From the NCBI GenBank assembly GCA_947561585.1, contig CANNZV010001136.1:62001-126000 (forward strand): a DNA stretch of 64,000 nucleotides. The letters run 5' to 3'. Shown piece by piece: positions 1 to 11,431 of the stretch. The notes beneath the pieces were generated by a model, which was not told the origin of the DNA, searched no databases, and was given only the letters and a program-made list of their open reading frames with translations. The position numbers and the translations under genes are program-made. The stretch is from Caprella mutica. Its lineage: Eukaryota > Arthropoda > Malacostraca > Amphipoda > Caprellidae. Every line of letters starts with the position of its first letter. Positions within the stretch are counted from its first letter, which is position 1.

Positions 1-1089
1 ATTATAAGTGAATAGAGTGTTAAACGTGATAATAACAATTTTATGTGAGTTAATTTCCATGAAAATGCACATTTAACAGAATAATAGCACATTTTTTATT
101 TAAAAACAAATGGAAAAACTCTATGTGACGTCAATCATATTATTTTCGGATGTTCCAATATTGTACCTGGTATACTTTTCTATTTATTTACTATGATACA
201 TAGTATATTTATTACCATTTCATTTGAAATAGCTGCACAAAATAGGTTCATTTAATACTGAATATCTTGGGGGAAATGTTACATTTTTCACATAATTTGG
301 CCCAAATTTGAAGGTGTAGTGCGAATCAAAACAAGATATACTTTTAATGTGATATTAATTTAATAGGTTGTATTTTGAACCGAATTTACATTTTAACAAA
401 TATCCTCATATTTAAAGATTAAAATAATTTTCGATAATTTATTTATGTTTAAATTTAAAATAATATTGTCCAAAATTACACTCATTTTTGAAAAAAAAAA
501 TTCTCCATTTCTTCAAACTCTTTTTTTAGTAATGAGAATAATCATTGCAATTTATAATTTTTTACTTTTTCACTTATTTATAAGTGAAAAGCTCTCCACA
601 AATTTAAAACATCAACTTAATGGATGTCATTACAACGTGGAAGATAATATTTAACAGGAAAATTGCTGAACTGAAAAATATCAACTTATATAATATAAAC
701 AATTTTTATTCTTCTTGTCATTAATGAGAAATTATCGTTTTTTTTTACAAAATAAATAATATAAACACAAGCCATTTTCTTCGTTATTCCTGATTGAAAA
801 CAGACTAGAATAATTGAATGGAAGATTCTAGAACGCAATAATTGAACCGTGAAGTCACGTTTCTCTCTTTTTATCTTATTTTCTCTAGTCTCTTCTTTAT
901 TTTTCTTCACCACAATGAAGGTAAATAGGCAGATTGGACAAAATGCTACTAATTTCCTCTATAAATCATCCATTAAACGGGAAATAAAAACAAAAAAATT
1001 CCATCTTCTGAAACTTGGACAAAATGCATGAATAATTGAAGAGTTCTGAGAGAAACAAAAAAAGTTGATAAAAAATTATTTTATTTAGT
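1..1089. other. AT-rich DNA, nothing recognised
   Basis: Very AT-rich with homopolymer runs. Short ORFs (up to 75 aa) show no domain, splice context or codon signal. Confidence 0.7.
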
Positions 1090-1275
1090 AGGGGTTTAAC
1101 ATCTGCTTCGGTATAAAAGGCCATATCGCTGATGTAAAAAGGAAATTAAATACAAGGGACTGAAAAATGCAGTAAAAAAAGTGACTCCATGAACAAAATC
1201 ACCTACCACCAATCGGAGACAAAGCTCATGTATCCAGAAAAGCTACTCCGTGAATGCAGTCATATACCAAATAAT
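1090..1275 (+). repeat. Dispersed repeat, copy A
   Basis: Shares tctgcttc, catatcgctga, aaaaggaaatta, atacaagggact and gaaaagctactccgtga in the same order with copy B at 63176-63360. It looks like a short mobile element or relic; no tRNA-like promoter or TIR was identified. Confidence 0.75.
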
Positions 1276-1370
1276 GTGACGAAAAGGGACACAAGCACCG
1301 AGAATATTTTCTATTTCTTCATACAGGCATCAGGAAATGAAACAAGTACTTATTAGCTGAAATATAGTAG

Positions 1371-2223
1371 GTACACTGTATCACCTTCTTTGTACCATTG
1401 GTGTCATTTTAACGCCAGAGTCTCTAGTAGAAGTAGGTATGGACACTGTATCACCTTCTTTGTACCATTGGTGTCATTTTGACGTCAGAGTCTCTAGTAG
1501 AAGTAGGTATGGACACTGTATCACCTTCTTTGTACCATTGGTGTCATTTTGACGTCAGAGTCTCTAGTAGAAGTAGGTATGGACACTGTATCACCTTCTT
1601 TGTACCATTGGTGTCATTTTGACGTCAGAGTCTCTAGTAGAAGTAGGTATGGACACTGTATCACCTTCTGTGTACCATTGGTGTCATTTTGACGTCAGAG
1701 TCTCTTGTAGAAGTAGGTATGGACACTGTATCACCTTCTTTGTACCATTGGTGTCATTTTGACGTCAGAGTCTCTAGTAGAAGTAGGTATGGACACTGTA
1801 TCACCTTCTTTGTACCATTGGTGTCATTTTGACGTCAGAGTCTCTAGTAGAAGTAGGTATGGACACTGTATCACCTTCTGTGTACCATTGGTGTCATTTT
1901 GACGTCAGAGTCGCTAGTAGAGGTAGGTATGGACACTGTATCACCTTCTGTGTACCATTGATGTCATTTTGACGTCAGAGTCGCTAGTAGAAGTAGGTAT
2001 GGACACTGTATCACCTTCTTTGTACCTTTGGTGTCATTTTGACATCAGAGTCGCTAGTAGAAGTAGGTATGGACACTGTATCACTTTCTGTGTACCATTG
2101 GTGTTATTTTGACATCAGAGTCGCTAGTAGAAGTAGGTATGGACACTGTATCACCTTCTGTGTACCATTGGTGTCATTTTGACGTCAGAGTTGCTAGTAG
2201 AAGTAGGTATGGACACTGTATCA
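1371..2223. repeat. 70-bp minisatellite, about 12 copies
   Basis: Each unit carries ggacactgtatcaccttctt, ggtgtcattttgacgtcaga and agtagaagtaggtat. Units differ by a few substitutions. The CRE-like TGACGTCA octamer is in most units. Diverged inverted units occur at 8949-9068. Confidence 0.95.
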
Positions 2224-3962
2224 CATTCCCAGGACAGAAACTATGGTCAAGGTGTTAACAAAGTGAAAATTACTTCATCCTGATATCTCTAAAAGCGTAA
2301 TTGCTTCATAGTAACATATGGGTAGTGTGGGACCGATAGACTAATGCATGTACCATCAGTCAAATTAATTCAGTGAATATCTACCGTCAGTCAAATAACT
2401 TATAAACACTCCATGTCAACGAATAATCGCTAACTAAATATTTTGTGATCTTATGAACCTTTTTATTTTTCACCTCCTCTGTGCATTTAATAATTTCATT
2501 GGCAGTACAAAAATGGATTCCTGGAATCAAATTCTCATTTGAAATTGTAAAAATGTTAGAAAAGTCAGAAATGCTTCTGCAAATTTCATTTATTTGGTAG
2601 GTAGTAGTAGAATATCATTTATGATTCTAAAGTAATTTAATATTAATTATGCACACGTTAATGGAATGTACGAAAAAGGTCAAGTTATACTATTAGAAGT
2701 TAGTTTAAATTAGGAAAGTTAACTGGAGAACTGTTTGAAAGTTTGAACCTTTACGTTTCAATTCAATTATCTTATATTTTTTTTTTGTTTTTTGGTACTT
2801 AGCATAAAGTATAGTGTTATCTGGTACTACGGTAGGCTTCATAGGCTTATCTTGTAAGGCTAAGACAGAACTAGTTCCAGAAATGCTGTTACCTAATTGA
2901 CTGACTAATGGATATGCATTAGTCGCTATCTTCGTCAGGAAAAGCTGCCTAGAAGTGTATGCTTATTAGTTAAATAAAAAGAACGGTGAAATTAGAAAAA
3001 AAGACGCTATAGAGTACATCTCTTGGCGTGAAATGGATGAGCCAATGAGAGAGCAGCACTACGCGATACGTAAGTTCACTAAAAAATGTTTTTTTAATTA
3101 AAAAATTATGAGCATTTCTAGATCATTCAGTGTTCAAAATTTAATAATGAAAACATTATTAAATATTGCTGCTATTATAATTTTTTAGATGTAAATGTTA
3201 CATTATAATGAAACAATGTATTCATATCTTTCGGTTTTTCTGTTTAAGAGAATCATGTTCAGATGTGGGTAAAGAAGGGAGATATAAAAGAATAGATAAA
3301 ATGAACTTTTAGCTTTATATAACTCATACACAGTTAGAAACTTGTTCATCTGATACGAGGCTTAAGTTTCACTAATTTCATTATCTTCAGTCGAATAAAC
3401 ATCAATCAAAATGATTTGCAGACTGATATCATTATGATAATTTCTGTTGAACCTAACCAGTCTTCAGTTAGCTACTGCAGAACATTTTGATGTTAGATTT
3501 TATGCAGCGACTTGACGTGGTATGATACGTCAGACCGCCTGCGTGGAGAAAAATAACATATTCCATAAACTGGAATTTAGAGAAGTGTAAGTTTTATTCT
3601 TGTTCTATTGTGTGATTTTAGTATTATTTTCAGTAACTTTGTGTCAGATGATACAGAAGAATTTACTTAAAAATCACCAAATTTATTTTCATTCATTATA
3701 AGTTTCAAAATAGATATTATTGAAATGAAATTGGAAATAAATAAAAAAGGATATTCTGAATTAATGTTTGCAAATGTAGGTTGATAAACATTATTAGATA
3801 ATTTTTAAAATTTATTATGACAAATTATGTCTTATAAAAAATGGAAATTTTGTTTTTGACCAAATATGATAAAAAAAAATCACGAAGACACTAAAACAAA
3901 TTTCATGTATCTTTAATATTTATTTATATATTATATAGTATCAGGTACAGTATAAAATGAGG
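2224..3962. other. Non-coding AT-rich DNA
   Basis: No ORF, splice-bounded exon or RNA gene seen. Contains short direct repeats such as ccatcagtcaaat/ccgtcagtcaaat near 2350-2390 only. Confidence 0.6.
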
Positions 3963-4118
3963 TAGGGTAAGCACCTAGTTATCGGACGGTGCCACAATTT
4001 CGATCATATAAGAATTTTTTTTATAATAATTAAATAACGAATTAATTATAATTACTATATACCTTTTCCTTATATGAACGAAAATGGGAAAGCCTCCGAT
4101 AACTCAGAACATACCCTA
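3963..4118. mobile_element. MITE, TAGGGTAAG family, complete copy
   Basis: The left end reads TAGGGTAAGCACCTAGTTAT and continues cggacggtgccacaatttcg; the right end is its imperfect inverse, ending TACCCTA. The centre is AT-rich. TA at both edges suggests a Tc1/mariner-derived MITE (inference). Other copies lie at 38699-38812, 40955-41050, 53820-53975 and 62620-62804, with half copies near 26734, 42612 and 42830. Confidence 0.8.
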
Positions 4119-5181
4119 TATAGAACTGATGGATCTTTCTGTTTGCTGGTCGCATTTGAAAATAATGAAAATCAAAAAGAATTTAGTGGTATTATAATTA
4201 CTAACTTTGGAAATTAAATCAATTAGAAAAAATACAGATTTGTTACATTAAACAATGTATTTAGAAAAGTTTCTGTTTCTTGGGCGCACATGAAAAAAAT
4301 AACAATATATCATAGAAGTATACTTCTATCATAACCATATGATAACCATATAATAACTATCTAATAGTAATTAATTGGTTGATATATAGTTATAATATAA
4401 TTCCTAATCTTCGTTATCAAGGAGAGGTGTTCTCATACAGTCATTAAATATATGATATAAATTATGATATAATTATATTTGCATTATTAAAAAATGTTCC
4501 CAGCAAACAGAAAAGATCCGAATTGATTTATCAACAGAAATACAAGTCAGTGTTCTTTAAACATTGGATATTGTAAATAAATAAAAACAGGTTTTCATTT
4601 AATGAATAATAAAATTTGACAGTATAACTTTTTTTAACTCTAAGAATAGGTTATCAAACCAGAACTAATCTGACTAAAGCGTTATGCTTTATATTCTGCA
4701 ACCTTTGAAAGACCACCACTTTAATAACTCATTTGCATGATTCAATTGAAAAATAAAACTGAATATTTGACCCCAGTCTTTTTTTTAAATAGTTAATAGA
4801 AACCAACGAGTTTGTCGGCATAACATAACACGAAAATTAGCCATGAAATTCACTCAAGTCTCTATCTAGGACCACCTCCTCCTATTCCTAGTACCAAGTT
4901 CGGGCCATGTTGCACTATAAAGAGATTACCTTTAGTAACCGTGTCAAGATGGATACTTACTTAAAATGTAAGCTGAGTGGTACTTAAACCTAAAGGCTAT
5001 GGTTTTAGTAGCACTAAACTTAGTGCTTTATTTCATCTATTAGTGCTATTAAGTCGATACTGAGGTTAAATTAGAGCTATTAGATGAAAAAAAAGTCAAA
5101 ACTGGTACAAGTTTTTAATAGAATGGATGTAAGTTAACTATGCAATAATGTGCAGTTTTAATTCGATCAAGTACACCTTAT
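4119..5181. other. Non-coding AT-rich DNA
   Basis: No recognisable gene. A short ataaccata run at about 4330-4350 is the only local repetition noticed. Confidence 0.6.
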
Positions 5182-5545
5182 AGTGTGTCAGGTACACTGT
5201 AGTGTGTCAGGTACACTGCAGTGTGTCAGGTACACTGCAGTGTGTCAGGTACACTGTAGTGTGTCAGGTACACTGTAGTGTGTCAGGTACACTGTAGTGT
5301 GTCAGGTACACTGTAGTGTGTCAGGTACACTGTAGTGTGTCAGGTACACTGTAGTGTGTCAGGTACACTGTAGTGTGTCAGGTACACTGTAGTGTGTCAG
5401 GTACACTGTGTCAGGTACACTGTAGTGTGTCAGGTACACTGTGTCAGGTACACTGTAGTGTGTCAGGTACACTGTGTCAGGTGCACTGTGCTAGGTACAC
5501 TGTAGTGTGTCAGGTACACTGTGTCAGGTGCACTGTGCTAGCTAC
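5182..5545. repeat. 19-bp minisatellite
   Basis: The unit gtgtgtcaggtacactgta is nearly perfect for about 12 copies, then mixed with shortened 13-14 bp forms in the last third. ORFs across it (62 and 71 aa) are by-products. Confidence 0.95.
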
Positions 5546-6787
5546 ACCAGTGCCAGTGTAGCCAGCAGATCGCTAGCGAGAACCACAGTCCCCATCAATC
5601 AGCAATTAGACACGTCAGGCAGGGCAGTAATTGTGAGTGTCACTGCTTACCCATCACTGCGCACTGTTGTAATTTGTAGCCATCACTGCTCACTGTTCTG
5701 CCCTGTTATTACCGCATCCTGATTTGCTGTGAAATCTGCATAGGAATTAGGTGATAGAGCGGTGCGGAAAAATATACAGGTAAAGCTCGTACAACGGACA
5801 GTACATGTACCGGAAAAGTGTCCGCTATGCCGATCAATGGTCTGATAATTACACTTCAGTTGGGGATTTAAACTTTGAAAATTGTCTTCAACAACAATTT
5901 AAATAAACGCTAATGAAGGTAAATAAACTCATATTGATATTAAAGGAAAATTTTAATGGAAATCATAAAATTTAAATTATTCACTTGTATAATTATGTAC
6001 AAGATAATAATTTAGGTATAACTACATGTCACTTAAACTATTGTAGAATGTGATTTAACTTCACTTAAATACATTTATATCTATGTACATGCAAACTAAT
6101 TTACATAGCGTAATTAATTAATAATCTTTAATTTAACTGTTCTTATTAAATTGATTATTCAATTTCCTGATTCTCATATCTGTGTTTGTTCAACAATTGA
6201 TCCAAAACAGAACAAAACACATCACTTGTGACTGCGTCTTCTTCTACAGCACGGAATTCCTGCTAGAGCTCACCTGCCAAGTCAAACAATGCTGATAAAT
6301 AGTTACATTATTTCTCTAGAATTTTTCAATCAAAGAAAATGTGTAGGAAAGGGAAACTAAATTAAATTACTGAAAGTTTGAAAAACAGTACATTAATTGT
6401 TGATTGCAAATGGTCATATCTCTAACTATAATATATGAATAGATAAATCTTAGACGAATGAAATATAAGTTTAATCATATAATTTAAAGAGGTCGTTGTA
6501 GGAGATGTGTCTTTTTTTATAACGGACAATTTTCGTAATGGGTGTCCGTTATTTAAAGTACATCCGTTGTACGAGGTTTCCCTGTACTCTGGCCTTTGGT
6601 AACTAGTATTCACAGATATAATGTATATAATATATATGTTATTTCAATATCTAAGTTATCTTTAATATTATAATTTTTTATCCAAACATATTTACAGAGA
6701 TAAAATAATAAATAAATTATTTCCACTTTTCCTCAATGGAGTATAATTTTTGTATTACAAATTTAGAATAATATTAGTGTGATATTA
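5546..6787. other. Non-coding DNA
   Basis: No domain or exon recognised; several 60-70 aa chance ORFs only. Confidence 0.6.
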
Positions 6788-7231
6788 CCTTCGCAGAATG
6801 CGGAAAGGTTATATTATAGACGGCATTTATTTATTTATCATCTTGTTATTCGCATAACTGAAAAAGTGTTCAACCAAATTGCCGGAAATTTGGTGAAACA
6901 ATTGGTCAATGTCCAGTGACCTGCTGGTAGAATTTTGGGAGCGATCCGGTCAAAGGTCAAGGTCATGGTCATTTATAACTCAAAAAGTATTGCACCATAT
7001 TGCATGAAACTTGATGGGACGATCAGTCAATATACAGGAACAATTTTGTCAGATTTTGAGAGCGATCGGGTCAAAGATCAAGGTCATTTATATCTCAAAA
7101 AGTATTCCGCCAAATTGACTGAAATTTGATGGGTTGATTGGTCACTATCCAGTCATCAGCTTATCAGATTTTGGTAGCAAACGGATAAGCAGCGGCGAAG
7201 GTATGCGCTCTACCGAGTGCCCGTAATCTAG
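6788..7231 (+). mobile_element. Helitron-like non-autonomous element (probable)
   Basis: Starts near ttaccttcgcagaatgcgga and ends with a gcgctctaccgagtgc hairpin followed seven bases later by CTAG, as at Helitron 3' ends. Inside are two to three degenerate subrepeats with aggtcaaggtcat, ctcaaaaagtatt and gagcgatc. The 'accttcgc ... ggtatgcgctctaccgagtgcc' layout resembles a repeat I recall from many marine invertebrate genomes; the classification is inference. Confidence 0.6.
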
Positions 7232-7690
7232 TTTGAGTTTGCAAAAATACTGTTTACGTTGCCTTAAAATTTGAAGCAAGGAAATTTACGTTAATAAATT
7301 ATTATTCACATATAGGGATATCTCAACTAGTATATTTTGCATATTTTTAACCGACACGGTGCCCTCTATTTATCTACTCAATTCTCATTTTTTTCTTTGC
7401 ATGTAAGTACAGTTTCAGATGACATATTTGAAAAGATATATCTTATTTCAAAATCCGCATTCAAATAAATTATTAAAGAATACCCGATGTTATTTCAATC
7501 AATCTGTCCAAAGTCACTGGATTAAATAAATTACCGGGAAAAAGTGTTCCATGTCCATCAAGATCAGAAAAGGAGGATAAAGTTGACAATGAAATGCTGT
7601 CATTCCGTGACAGTAAAATTACTGGGGGAATTTAGAGAGAAAAATGAAAATGAGACGAGCTGTCAATTAGAATTTGATGAGCACCGTACA

Positions 7691-7975
7691 GGTACACTGC
7701 TGGTAATGAAGGTACACTGCTGGTAATGAAGGTACACTGCTGGTAATGAAGGTACACTGCTGGTAATGAAGGTACACTGCTGGTAATGAAGGTACACTGC
7801 TGGTAATGAAGGTCCACTGCTGAAAATTGAAGGTCAACTGCTGGAAATTGAAGGTCCACTGCTGGTAATGAAGAAACATTGCTGGAAATTGAAGGTACAC
7901 TGCTGGCAATGAAGAGACACTGCTGGTAATTGAAGGTCCACTGCTGGTAATGAAGGTACACTGCTGGTAATGAAG
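7691..7975. repeat. 20-bp minisatellite, about 14 copies
   Basis: Unit ggtacactgctggtaatgaa, with variant units (ggtccactgctgaaaattga) in the second half. The 80- and 109-aa ORFs on the minus strand are array artefacts. Confidence 0.95.
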
Positions 7976-8165
7976 TTACACACTAATATAGTCTTAAAAA
8001 TGATCAATCAGTTGATCCATCGAATGTTATTACTCATTTTTGTATGTATTGTATTCGGTTATATTTAAAATTAAATCAATTTATTTATTGAAAGGGAAGA
8101 ATTATAAATGAAGGGGCTTGTACGAAATAACAGATATTTAAGGATTGATGAATTGAAATGAGTAA

Positions 8166-8525
8166 ATTCCTAGTTCACGTCCCTATTTCATTTAGGGACG
8201 TGAACTAGGAAGGGGGTAAATGGCCCATTTTAATGCTAACTTTTTCATTTAATTTATATATTAGCTATCTAATAATAAAATCTGCAGTAATTTAATGAAT
8301 TTCTGTTTCAAATATTCTTTTTTATATGTAGTAAGATACCTACTAGATTTTTTGTCAATTTTTTTAGTGCAACATATTTTAATCGTGAAAAAGGTAACTA
8401 AATTTAGGAATAACCCCTTCCTTTTTCACGTCCCTATTCCATTTAGGGACGTGAACTAGGAAGGGGGTATTTGGATTAGTTCCTTTCACGTCCCTAAATG
8501 AAATAGGAACATGAAAAAGGAATTT
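8166..8525. repeat. Cluster of hairpins built on cacgtccctatt...agggacgtg
   Basis: Near 8170-8212, ctagttcacgtccctat is followed by its inverse, a long near-perfect hairpin. A second hairpin lies at about 8420-8465, and a third inverted copy with a slightly different loop at about 8480-8522. Together they look like nested or tandemly inserted foldback MITEs. Confidence 0.75.
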
Positions 8526-8948
8526 ACCTTGAATTGTATGTACTTTAAATTTGTAGATGATTTGTAAAAGATTAAAAATAAACTCGATATGGATATCTAA
8601 TCACTTTTTATTGGATACAAAAAGTTTATAGTTTTCAAGCATCTTTTAATATGAAAATTTAATCCTGCAAAACATAGCCAAGGTTTTTAATGGAAATATC
8701 GATGCCTATCACAGCACTAATTAGTCTTTGACGTCCCAGTTAAATATTCCTATGGTGGAAATCAGTCCAGGCAGCAGAGGGTTAACAGGTGAATGGCAGG
8801 TGTGTAAAACTGTGATGTTAATATTAGGAATTTAAAGATTGAATAAATAGACAGATGTTAGGTTTCTCGAACTTTTCTGCTTTAATAAATATTGGTATAA
8901 TTTAATGGCAAAAAAGTAATTTATTTCAATATGGAGGTTGGCAAACAT

Positions 8949-9068
8949 CTAGCGACTCAGACGTCAAAATGACACCAATGGTACACATAAGGTGATACAG
9001 TGTCCATACGAGTGGAACATACCTACTTCTATTAGCAACTGTGACGTCAAAATGACACCAATGGTACA
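8949..9068 (-). repeat. Inverted, diverged copies of the 70-bp minisatellite unit
   Basis: About 1.7 units reading in reverse: gacgtcaaaatgacaccaat, ggtgatacagtgtcc, acctacttctatta. About 6.7 kb from the main array at 1371-2223 and in opposite orientation. Confidence 0.85.
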
Positions 9069-11392
9069 TTCATTAAATTGAATTAGTTTGCAATTAAGTA
9101 ATTAAAGTACTGGTTTCATTCCATGATACAGAGTGTACAATGTGGTAAATATCTATACCACCACGTAGTGTATATTCTATATTAGCTTTCAACTTCAAAT
9201 GAACCAAGCAGCTGCTAGTGAGGCATCAGACGCAGGTGACAGTTTAGATTTTTTCTACCTTCAGATATGATGAATACTTACCAAATGTTGCAGTATTATT
9301 TATGTTCTCTATACATTTTTGCAGACAGAATCGGGGGATTAAAAAATTGACGTTTGTTGAGGTAACTTAAGTAATTTTAAAATTACTTTTAATATTAACT
9401 ACGATTTTAAGTTCAATAACAATATTACTATTATGTTGCGAATTTCTAAATAATAATTAGAGGCTCCCAGATACTGTAGGACCAGTGTATGTCACCTATA
9501 TGATTTTTATTATAGTTTCACATAATGCTACCTGGTTTTTTATCATTTCTATGTATAAACCCTATGGATTTACTTTCTGGAGCATCATCCTATTACTCTT
9601 TCGCCTTATTCTTGCAAACTGAATATCAAAAACTTTAAAATGTATTTAAATACTAAACTGAAGTACATATCAATTAACTTACATCATAGCTCTAAAATAT
9701 TAGGTAGCAAATGAACTAAAATTTTCCAAAGAGCGTAAATAGGCCTGTAGACAGTTTGATATTTTTACAGAATTTGATTAAATATTGAATAATTATATTT
9801 ATAAAGGACAATTTTTGTAGTTATTTATATAAACTTGCACCTTTATCGACTATACATTTATTAATTAAGGAGAGTATTTAGCGCTGGCAGTTTAGGTCGA
9901 AAGACATTTTTATGTATTTTTTTAATTTACCGTCCGAATTATTCGAAACTTTGCAGTGAAATGCAGAAGTAATTGAAAAGAATCTATTTTATATTCACTA
10001 AAATTTATTTTTGTGGGAAAATGATAATTTTTTTTAAAGTCTACAATTTTGGTTAGTGTTCTTTCAATAGTTTTTGTCTATAACTGAAAACGTTGGTAAT
10101 AGAAGACCAAATAATTCTAAGATCCCTAAAATTTGAATATCATAAGTTTAAATTTTTGGGAAGATAATTTTGTTTTTAATTTCGAAAAACATGAAGAATA
10201 TGATAGATCAAAAATAAAACTAAACTTCTCACTTTTCTCCTTTTATCCTCCTCTTCAATTTGGGTGGATTTAAATCTGTTTGAGAATGACTGAATATTTC
10301 AAAATTGTAAGATGCTACTTTTCACTAAACAACTTACTCGGCAAACACCTACTAACTACCTAGAAAAATGCTTCCTTACGCTTGGTACCTGTACTTCTTG
10401 GTACAATTGTACTAGTTCTAGCATGTTTTTAGATTTTCTGTTTTCACATTCTTCTAGAATCTAGAGAATATGGAGATTCATACAAGACAATAAAAGAAAA
10501 AAGGGTGTTTTTACAGAGCCTAACCATTAGGTACACGTTTAGAAAAAAGATTTTTTTTCTTCAAAATTGTTACGAGGACAAGGAATAAAAAACCCATCTC
10601 ATTAATAATATTTTAATGACATTATAAATGGAACAAAAAAACCTTCACAGTGTAAATTAAATGCCGTTTACGCCATCCCCTATAATATAAATACTGTATC
10701 CAATATTACCTATTAGTTCAGAGGGTTGTACTGGTGAATGAAACACTAACAAGAGATGTTCCCACCAGGGTTAAATTCAGCAGTACAACCTCCACATGGT
10801 CCATGAAAAGAAAGAGGTCTGGTAACGGAGACCAATGGGCTTCTACACGAGTAATCGTTGTGGCGAAAGCGATATAAGTAGTAAGTTTTCTAACAGTGAC
10901 TCCCCGAGAAGGCTTTACTCGACGCGTGCAAAACTAGATCCGAGAAATGAAGGAACAGTGGATACGCTCCACTACAAAACCTAATGTTGTAATAATGAAA
11001 GGTCTGTTTTGAAGGCATATCACATCGGTTAAAATCTGTCGAGAGAGAGTTGTGGATACCTCTTTGTACTATTCATTCGTGAGGATCTTTCTACTACCGT
11101 CTAATAGATCCTATGAATAACAAGCTAGACCTCTCTAACACCATCACAGATTCCTTTGGAAATAAATACATAGCTTTAAATATCACAGCCTCAGATTTAA
11201 CTAGCGATATTATTACACTCTCCTCTAACACTGAGAAAGCGTACGGACAATATCTTTGGTGACGAGAGTTGGCAGTGTAGAAAAAAGATTACAAAATAGG
11301 AATGTGTGAAATTGAAAATGTGGTCATACGGACATCACAATTAGGGTTTAGTTCAGAGTTGTTAAACCAATCCACATTTCTTGAATCAAATC
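9069..11392. other. Non-coding DNA, nothing recognised
   Basis: From about 10.6 kb the base composition becomes less AT-rich, but no exon, domain or RNA gene could be supported. Confidence 0.5.
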
Positions 11393-11431
11393 GTATCCAT
11401 GATACCTGCATGCAGAATATCATGGATACGA
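11393..11431. repeat. Hairpin with 13-bp arms (cgtatccatgata)
   Basis: cgtatccatgata, a short spacer containing cctgcatgcag, then the perfect inverse. It resembles the palindromic core in the foldback elements at 41511-41549 and 42705-42746. A looser version is at about 13589-13636. Confidence 0.75.

Noticed and set aside
9198..9236. Possible first coding exon (MNQAAASEASDA followed by a GCAG/gtgaca donor)
   Set aside because: Too short and with no partner exon, promoter or recognisable product.
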